64,000 nucleotides of DNA from Torymus aiolomorphi (lineage: Eukaryota > Arthropoda > Insecta > Hymenoptera > Torymidae). The position numbers were made by a program, and so were the translations under genes. The stretch covers positions 49,420,583 to 49,484,582 of the forward strand of contig CM070874.1 of NCBI GenBank assembly GCA_036365515.1, given 5' to 3'. The notes under the pieces were generated by a model. It was not told where the DNA came from and ran no database searches. It saw only the letters and a program-made list of their open reading frames with translations. Shown piece by piece: positions 52,201-61,200 of the stretch (positions within the stretch are counted from its first letter, which is position 1; every line of letters starts with the position of its first letter).

Positions 52201-55200
52201 ATATTCGGAAAATATTGATACAATATTGGTACAATATCGATACAATATCGATATAGAATATCTATATTTTTCTTATTTATAAAAATTTACGTTATTATAA
52301 TTTTTTCTCGAAGTATTTAATAGAATGACTTTCACCTTAAACTTAAAATTGAATGCTAAAATTCTAAATTTTCTTTGTTTTATGATTTTACTATGCAAAA
52401 ATTATATTTATTAAAACTATGCAATTTTTAGTTCCCTTAAATCATTCATATATTTATTTAGCAATAAAAGTAAATAAATAACGAAATGAGATATGTAATA
52501 AATATAATAAAAAGCTTTTATTCACCTTTCTCGTCTGTTACAAAATTTTGTTGAATAACTTTGATAAACTTCTTTAACAAATTGTCAAATTATCACTTTT
52601 TCTATATTCCACATAATTGCACCACTATAGTTTTTATTGAAAAAATCATGTAAACTCAATTGAAGTAACTGCTTTCGATTTTATCTAAATAACTATTAAT
52701 TGCTCTATTTTTTATTAATGCATAGGGGAGATCGAGGCAAGTTGGCATACGGGTAGGTTGGCCCAATGCTAATATCTCGTGATTGGAGTAACAGAGGTCA
52801 AAACCTGTCAAACTGTCGATGTTAGTCATGTACATTGGAACGAGGAATATTCGTTTTATTTTTCAGTCGGAAGTTTGAAATTTTTCTCATATACAGGAGT
52901 AAATTTTATATTCCAGAAAATTTCCAGTGATTCTTGAAAAGATTATGATTATCTATTTTTAAACGTAATTTAGGTTATAATGATTAATTATTTAATAATT
53001 TTAGCACTTTGTATTATTTTCATATTTAAATTTTCAATATTATTAGCATAATTTTTAAATTAAAATGTACCCGTGTTACAAAAAAAATAAATAAAGAAAA
53101 TGTAGAAAGTGGTCTAACTATAGCACCGGTCTCTCCCACATTCAAAAGCTTAGGAATAAAAAAAAATCAAATGTGGTATTGTTTTTATTTTATTATTCAA
53201 CAAAAATTTTGCAATACTAAATGAACTTCTTTTTATTGTAAGTGAATTATTTGTTTGGTAAAGAAATTAAAGAAAACTAAAAAATATGTGCAAATACGAG
53301 TAGGGCAACAATCGTCTATATTACGTTATAAATTTATAATATACGATTCAGGAATAATAGATTTTACTAATCTTAAAATGCAATTATTTAATCTAAAAAA
53401 ATATTAATTGCAATAGTAGTAATAATTCGTTATTGAATCGAATGCTCAACTGCAAAACATTGGAATAAGAAAAATATTCACTTGTTATATCTTTCTAGTA
53501 CTAATCAAATAAAGTAGTACATCACGTAATAATTATTACCATTATTATCTTTTCATTATCATTACTATAAACACAAACATCTGGTGATGAGAACAAAAGT
53601 TTATAGAATCTGCCTTTACTTCTCTTACCAATAATAATACATTGAAAATGATCTTTTCTTCAACTGTTTTAGTTATGAATTAAATTCAAGAAACAACTTT
53701 TTTTGGTGTGCATTTGTTTATAACAATTATGAACAATTATGGATTAATAAAAAGTCCTATTCGATTTATAATTTAAGTCTTTTATACTACCTAACAATGC
53801 AAAAAATTTCAGGATTTTACATAAAAAAAGAAAAAAAGAAAAAAAAGGTGCTAATATATTGGCTCCTGTGACTGCAAGGGTAACCATGTACCTAAAATAG
53901 ATTTTATGGGGCGCATATCAGTCTAAAATCATTAATATTATCCAAAATTTACGTGTCATATTCAATTTGGTAGAATAAATAAAATAACTTAAAGATGTTT
54001 ATTATTATTGGGCTATATGGTATATGAGTAAATCGGATTTACTAAATTCATAATTTTGTGACCCTTTTCGAGTTCCAAAATTTCTTTTCCGAGCACACCT
54101 ATGAGACACGTTTTTTGGCACATTACACCTTATATTATAAGAAGAAATTATGGGTGCATCCATTTTTTTGCTGCATTTCATTTTTCTTATGGGAATTTAA
54201 CATGGGAAAAATGGACGAAAAGTGCGGTCCTTGTTGATTAACCAATAGCAAGCTATGAAAGTGGCCAACAAACATTCCACAAAAAAACGATTACAGTAAA
54301 AAAGAGCTTTAATTTGAGATGAGAATCGTTAAAATCGGTCAATTCGGCGCCAAGTTACGTGCATTTGAAAATCGCTAAAAATAATAAAAAATCATTGAAT
54401 TACGTGGATTCGGGAAAAATCGCTCATTTTCCTCAGCAAAATATGGATTTCACCCAAAAGTTTTCGATTGGACAACGTTTTTTCCTTATAATATAAGGTG
54501 TATTGTGCCAGAAAAAACATGTCTCATAGGTGTGCTAAAAAAAAAATTTTTTTTGGAACACGAAAAGGGTTACGAAGTTATGGATTTACTGATGATATAT
54601 TCTCATTTCACGTATAAAAATTCACGATTGGTGATTTACGACCTTAAAACTCTTTATGGGCAGCTAAAAAAAAATACGTGTCTCATATTTTTCGATATAG
54701 AAGCCGTATGCAAAGTCTCAGGTAAATCGGTGAGTGACACTTCCGTAGGGTTACTTGTGAGAGAAAAAGGTTTGTAAAAATTACTATACTTTACAGTAAA
54801 TTTTTCTATATTTCTAGAAAAATTTCTTATAAAGTATGTTAATTTTGTGGGTTTTCACAGTCTGTGACAGCTTTGTCAGACAGTATAGTAATTTTTACAA
54901 ACGTTTTTCTCTCATTGTAGTATTAAGAGTAATTTTATTCTGATAATTAAAATTTGCAAGCATAATACAACATTATTTATCAATACACGTAAGGTAAAAG
55001 GCCGTATTATGGATCAGATTGTGAGGGACAGTGAGAGATTTTAATTAATTTTTAGTAAATTACCACTTAAGGGTCAGATTTTTTGCACACTTTTGTTCTT
55101 CTATATGTTAGAAGTGAAAAAAATTTTTGTTTAAGTAAAATCATACTAAAAACATAATAAATTAAACAAAATAAGAGGCTGATCTTCAAGACCGTATTTA

Positions 55201-58200
55201 TGGGTCAGCATGGAAGGGTATGTCCCAGTGTTCCATAAAATTTGTCCCGATTAATGGATCACTCTTTTACACACTATTGAATAAAACTTTTACTTTAAAC
55301 TTTTTATGCTAATAATTGAGCAATTTTTATTCCTCGGTATTACGTTAATCAATCAGAGATATATAAATCGAATATAAACTTAGGTTGAAACCTTTACTAA
55401 AAATCATAAAACATAACCTCAAAATACTGGAGTAAGTGAATTTAGAATCTCTCATGCGGAGGAATCAAAATCAGTCGTGTCATTCTTTTGAGGTTTTGTT
55501 GCATCATTTATAATTTAGATTAATATTCGTTTTCTAGGTTTCATGAATGGAAATAAAGCTGAGGAACAAAGATTACTTCATTATTAGAGTAAAAAGTTTA
55601 AAATACAACAGCTTTTATCATTAAATAATGCGGAAAAGAGTGATCCAGAAATCGGGACAAGGTAGTCCCAATTGATGGATCACGTCAAGCATTGAACCAT
55701 AAATACGGACTGCTGAAAACAAATGTTCGTATTATGAATCAGTTCAATAATTTGTTGAATTCAATTAAATTTGTGATAATTAATACTTAAATTACTATGT
55801 ATTTATAATCTACAACTCATAAGCTTTTAAACAAGTTAAATAACATATTGTGAAATGATTTAATTTCCTTACAATATGTAAACTGACTAGTCAAGTATTC
55901 TTACTGTTTTTATTCAAATAACAAGTATTGTCTACATAACCTTCATGTGCAAACTCTTTATTATTTTTTCTTAGATATTAAACGCTTCGGAATTACATAG
56001 AAATTTACATATTTATGCATTTAGAACTTATGAACATAATTTATGTTTGATAATATAAGCAATAATTATTTCCAAAATTTAATTTTTTTTGGGGTGATTC
56101 ATAAATACGGACATTGATTCATAATACGGTCTTTTACCTTACGTAAAAGTATTTCCGCTAACAGAATTCAATTTTTTTCTCACGCGAAATGTCGGCAGGT
56201 CAGATTTTTCATCCAGGGACGCCACGAACTGGCTTTCTTTTGTCTGACACAAGTCAAACTGGCTTTTCTTCGTCTGGGAGGGCGCAAACTGGCTTTTCTT
56301 CGCGGCAAAGCCGTTTTTTGGCTTTTCTTCGCCTGTAACTTCCAAGTTGGCTTTTCTTCGTACCGTGCAACGATATTTGACGAAGTGTTTCAAGGTACTT
56401 TTACCTTATATATTACACCTCTAGTATTTTTTAAAACTATCAACTTTTTGAAAATTATTATATATTTGCACCTTGTCAACTCAACTATGATATCTTAATA
56501 TTTATCAACGAAAAGAATCAAATGTACAGATTTTTTACAAAGGAACAAAAATATCTATTTCTGTGTAGTAGGGTTTTTCCCCCCTCCCGCGTCGGTGTGT
56601 GATCGTGTGAGTGATCGTTTTCGGAGCATACGTGAGTGTCGTGCTACCTAAGCGAGCCTTCTCGCTCTTCTGACCTTCCTTACTCCCATATGAAGTGTAT
56701 GATATTGTGAGTGGTACGGAAGAGAAACCGGGTGAAGACAAATCGGCAGAGTTGAAGACTTGGATCAAGGACGACGCCAAAGCCCAATACTACATCTTCT
56801 CGGCTCTTCACAAGCAACAGCAGCAGCACCTAATCTTATCATGCAAGTCAGCCAAGGAAATGTGGAACAAACTCAGCACTGTAAGCGAGAAAATGGGGGA
56901 TGGTGTGGATGGACTTATAAAGCATTATGCCACTTCGCATAATCTTTAAAAGCCCCATGAAGAATCCATTCAAAGTGCTAATGATTTCGTAGAGCACGTT
57001 AAAAAATATACAGATGCAATTCAAATAATACATTTACAAGACGTTGACACACTGAGAAAAAATTAGTGGAAAAATTAGAAGAATGTTCAAGAAAAATGAC
57101 CCTACCGTGGAGGGAAAACGACCACAGACTGTCAGTCTGGTAGTTTTTATAAAGCAGTAGGGTAATTTTGTATTCGCTTCGAAAAATAAAGAAAAAAAAA
57201 CCAGCCGGGATGGAGAATCGAACCTTGGACCTTTGAATTGACAGACAAACAGCTTAAGGGGGTTTCATCCAAAACGCCTTTTCTTAGAAATTTCTCTCAA
57301 TTTTGACCAGGTGTTGATAATACTATTGTCTATAAGATATTTCTATCTAAAAACTCCCAGCGGTTTAGTTCTCGAGATATTAAATATCAAAGTCGTGCAT
57401 TTTAACCGGATGGCGTATGCCGTGCAAGGCCTTCGCGCGGCATGTAACGCTTTTATTGTAAGGTACTTGCATTTCTGCCGTACGATAAATTTATTTACAG
57501 CAAGCCTTATCCGGGCCGGCACAACGCCGTGAAATTTTTCGGATAAGGTACATGTCATTTTTCCGTTATATTAGCATTAGTATTTGAGCATTTGTTTACG
57601 CGCGCGTCATATAGCTTCAAACCTGGATAGCGCTCCGTTTCTGTCGTACGAAGAACAACCTAATAAGTATAATGGATATAAACAATGAAGGAAAAAGTTA
57701 AGTACTAAATTTCGAAAAAAGAAGATATTTAATAAAATAAGTAGTGTTTAATTAAATAAAGTACAAATAGATGTAGAATTATAATTGTTCGAAAAAGTGC
57801 AAATATTAGTTTTATATTTGTTATAAAAAAAAAAAGATTATAATGTATAGTGTCCAAATATATAAAATACATTAAATATGATTTAATAAATACATCAAAA
57901 ATATATTAAATGTTCTAATTTTTATTAAGTATAGAACATATTCGTTTTCAAATTATTTAGACAATAAGCCACGTGTTGCCCGAATCAGGGCCGGATCAGG
58001 GCCAGATGTTTCACCGGACGTAAGGATATAGATAGGTAAAATCATTCGGCCCTCATACAGTTCATCGTTACATGCCTCGCACGGCACTCATCCGTCAACA
58101 ACATCAGGTACGGATCAGGAATCACGGCAGACGGATCCGTCCCACGTCATTGCAGTTTGAAAATTTCTACTCGGGTGCACTACGCAGTACTAGATACGGA

Positions 58201-61200
58201 AGATGATCCAAATCGTCTACATATGGTCCATTGATAATAATGATACAATTCATTTATTTTTAGATATTTTGATAATAACGTTAACAATTAGGAAAACAAT
58301 AAATTTATAATCATTTTAAATATTAATTGAAGCTATTTGGAGGTTATGTCGTGTCGTTCAGAGCTCGAAAAATTACCCTAATGGCTTGTAAAGTTTGTCA
58401 GCTGTACACGAGTAAAATCTATGAGATTTCATTTTTACCATACTATCTAGTAATTTTTCTAAGTTTTTGTTTGAATTTTTCTTACGAAAAACCAGTAATA
58501 ATTATTATAATTAGAATAAATAGGTCACTTGTGACAGTCTGTGGTCGGTTTCTGCACGCTATATGGTAATTTTTATTCGGCACTCTTGTCATTTTTCAAT
58601 TAATTTTTTCTCAGTGCATAAAAGAATTTAGAAAAGTAAAGCATGCTGATTGACTTACCAGGCCTAAGTATCATGGAATTCAAAAGCTCATCTATGGACT
58701 AGAGAGACATGTAATGATAAAGTACATTGCTTTACAGCAAAGATCGCTGATCGTTCGCTTACTGAAGTAAGAACAACGAAACAGAAAAACAAAGGTAGTT
58801 ATAAAAATAGAAAATCTAGAAGACTAAAATAAAAAAATTAAATATATCGAGCGTAAAAGGTATAAATGCATACAAGTAGGTGCGTGTATACGTGCACGGA
58901 CTTTGTACATACTGTATGCTTATGTGTACATGTGTATTACTTACGTACACACAAAGATAAAAACTTTTATAGTGACTGTTATATCATTAAATATATAAGC
59001 GATAAGCGTGAAAAATTTGTTTGTGTTTTATCTCATTAGTGTTCGCTTTCCCCGCACAAAACCCCCGAATCTCACATATAGACAAATCCACCAAACTTTT
59101 AATATTCGTGTTACCGTTGCATAGTTTCTAAAGAAGTGATTGCACACCTTTGACCAAAAGAAATTTTACTAAATTATGGTTGTATGAACATGTTGTGCTA
59201 TCGTAAAGGTAATTATAAATGAATGCACTTTCATGAAACTAAAAACAAACATCAATTTTTCATTACTTCTGTGCGTACTTGGGTGAATTTTTTATTTCTT
59301 TAAGCTATTAAAAAAGTGCCTATCGTTAAAACATTTTAAGATCTTAATAAAATCTTCGTTTTTACTCATATTTTCGATAAATCAACCTCCGGAATGTGTG
59401 CCTATAGATAATAATTAGGTATAAGAGCAAACGTGAGCGTAGTCGCATTTTTCTCAATTTAAATTTTTTATCGAAAAAACCGTTTATTGAAAAAGCATTT
59501 TTCACATTTTAAATTATTCATGGCTGCACGTATATCTTTTCACATAACTAATTCACTCATACCTGAGTTATAAGTGTGCACTCCATAGGAATAATATTAT
59601 AGCGAGACAAAGACAAATCGCTACATCGTGAATTATTAAACAAAATCATATTTACCTCTAGAGTTTCTCTCGGATAACTTGAATATTATGATTGACTAGC
59701 GTAATCATAAGTAGTGATTAAAAGTTATAAAATGCCTTTTTGAAAAATTTTCTAAAATAAAAATTCGCGAAGATATGAGCATTCTAATCTATCACATATT
59801 AGTCAAGTCAAATCGTTTATTTTTCAAATTTCAATGGAAACTTCCAAAGCACTTGACATTGCAAAAATCAATTTTAAAAATTTTCTACAAAACTGTTACA
59901 AAGCTTTTACTGCCTACGTTTGATTATTTTATTTCCACAATTACTTTTATATATGTATCTTGAGAATTAAAAGTGATTAATGAATATGCGAGATCATATT
60001 TTTTCATATAACGATATAAACATACGAAAAATAAAGTTACACTGCGAAAAAAGTTGTTGGTACTGTTAACTATATTACATAGTAAAACTCAGCATTATTG
60101 CCTTAACTATGTTTTTTTGTAAAGTGGACTATAATATGTTAATAATAAATATATTCATATAATTTAAAGGACTAAACAGTTATAGTTAAATCTTTTTAAA
60201 AAGATTTTTTTATTTTTTTTTATCTTTTTATCTTTATATTATCTTATTATTTGAAAGTTATCTATAAGATACCAACTAAATGTTACTTTCGTTTGAGAAA
60301 AGTTTTTCTTCATCTGGGAGGGCGCAAACTGGCTTTTTTTCACGATATAGCCATTTGTTGGCTTTTCTTCGCTTAGACGCGTTTTTGGCTTTTCTTCGCC
60401 TCTAACTTCAAAGTTAGCTTTTTTTCGTAACGCGCGACGATATAGGCATATGCGGACCACCTGATTTGAGATGGATTCCGCCATATATGATTATATATTA
60501 TCATATATAGTCAGATAAAATAATATGCAAATGCGCAATCATAGCGTCGAAATTTTTTTATATAAGATATGATATATGACTATAGCTATATATAAAAATA
60601 TACGACTATATATATGCTTATATATTTTGTGGATGATGTGGTGGTGTGTTTAATTCTATCCATGATAGAATTAAATTCACAAGAGAGGTCGAGTCAGATA
60701 ATCAATTGAGTTTTTTAGATATTAGTCATTAGAGTTAATAATAATAGAGTGAAATTAGATTGGTATAGAAAACCTACATGGTCAGGTAGATTTTTAAATT
60801 TTGATTCTCACCACCAATTCGGAAACAAGACAGGCGCGATCAAAGGTGTCATTGACAGAGCGATTAAATTGTCACATAAAGATTTTAGGAAAAAGAATTT
60901 AAATTTAGTTAGAGAAACATTTATTAAGAATAGTTATCCGGTAAAATTTATTGATAAAATGATTGATGAGTGTGGGAAATTTATAATGGTGGAATGAAGA
61001 AGCGGGCAGATAATCAAACAAGGAATAGAAATGGAAAAAGAACGCATATTTTAGTTTACCATATGTTAGAGGTTTGTCGGAAAGGATTAGAAGGGTTTTT
61101 AGTAAACATAATATTCAAGTGTTCTTTAGAAACGATAATTTAGAAAGGTTATTTAGTAATTGTAAAGACAAGGATGATAAAGGTTTAAAATCGGGAGTAG

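Larger units (their letters stand above)
57050..58616. mobile_element. CACTGAGAAAAAA-ended MITE with nested element and tRNA-like unit
   Basis: The left end CACTGAGAAAAAATTA and its inverted right partner (ending 58616) extend about 85 bp, sharing 'CGACCACAGACTGTCA'. The flanks are CA on both sides, not TA. It contains a tRNA-like unit at 57189-57265 and a copy of the 6451-8068 element family at 57404-58172. Confidence 0.75.

Noticed and set aside
48918..54757. Inverted arms as the terminal repeats of the pogo-like transposon
   Set aside because: The arms are 5.5 kb apart with unrelated foldbacks between them and the transposase, pogo ends are normally short, and the right arm abuts another foldback. 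The link cannot be supported.
54505..54777. 90-residue frame starting [14 protein letters not shown]
   Set aside because: It begins inside a foldback arm and crosses into a neighbouring repeat whose inverted copy at 49 kb is not open.
56220..56370. CRISPR-like array (13-15 bp repeats every 30 bp)
   Set aside because: Repeats and spacers are too short, there are no cas genes, and the genome is eukaryotic. The spacers are conserved between copies at other loci, which rules out acquired spacers.
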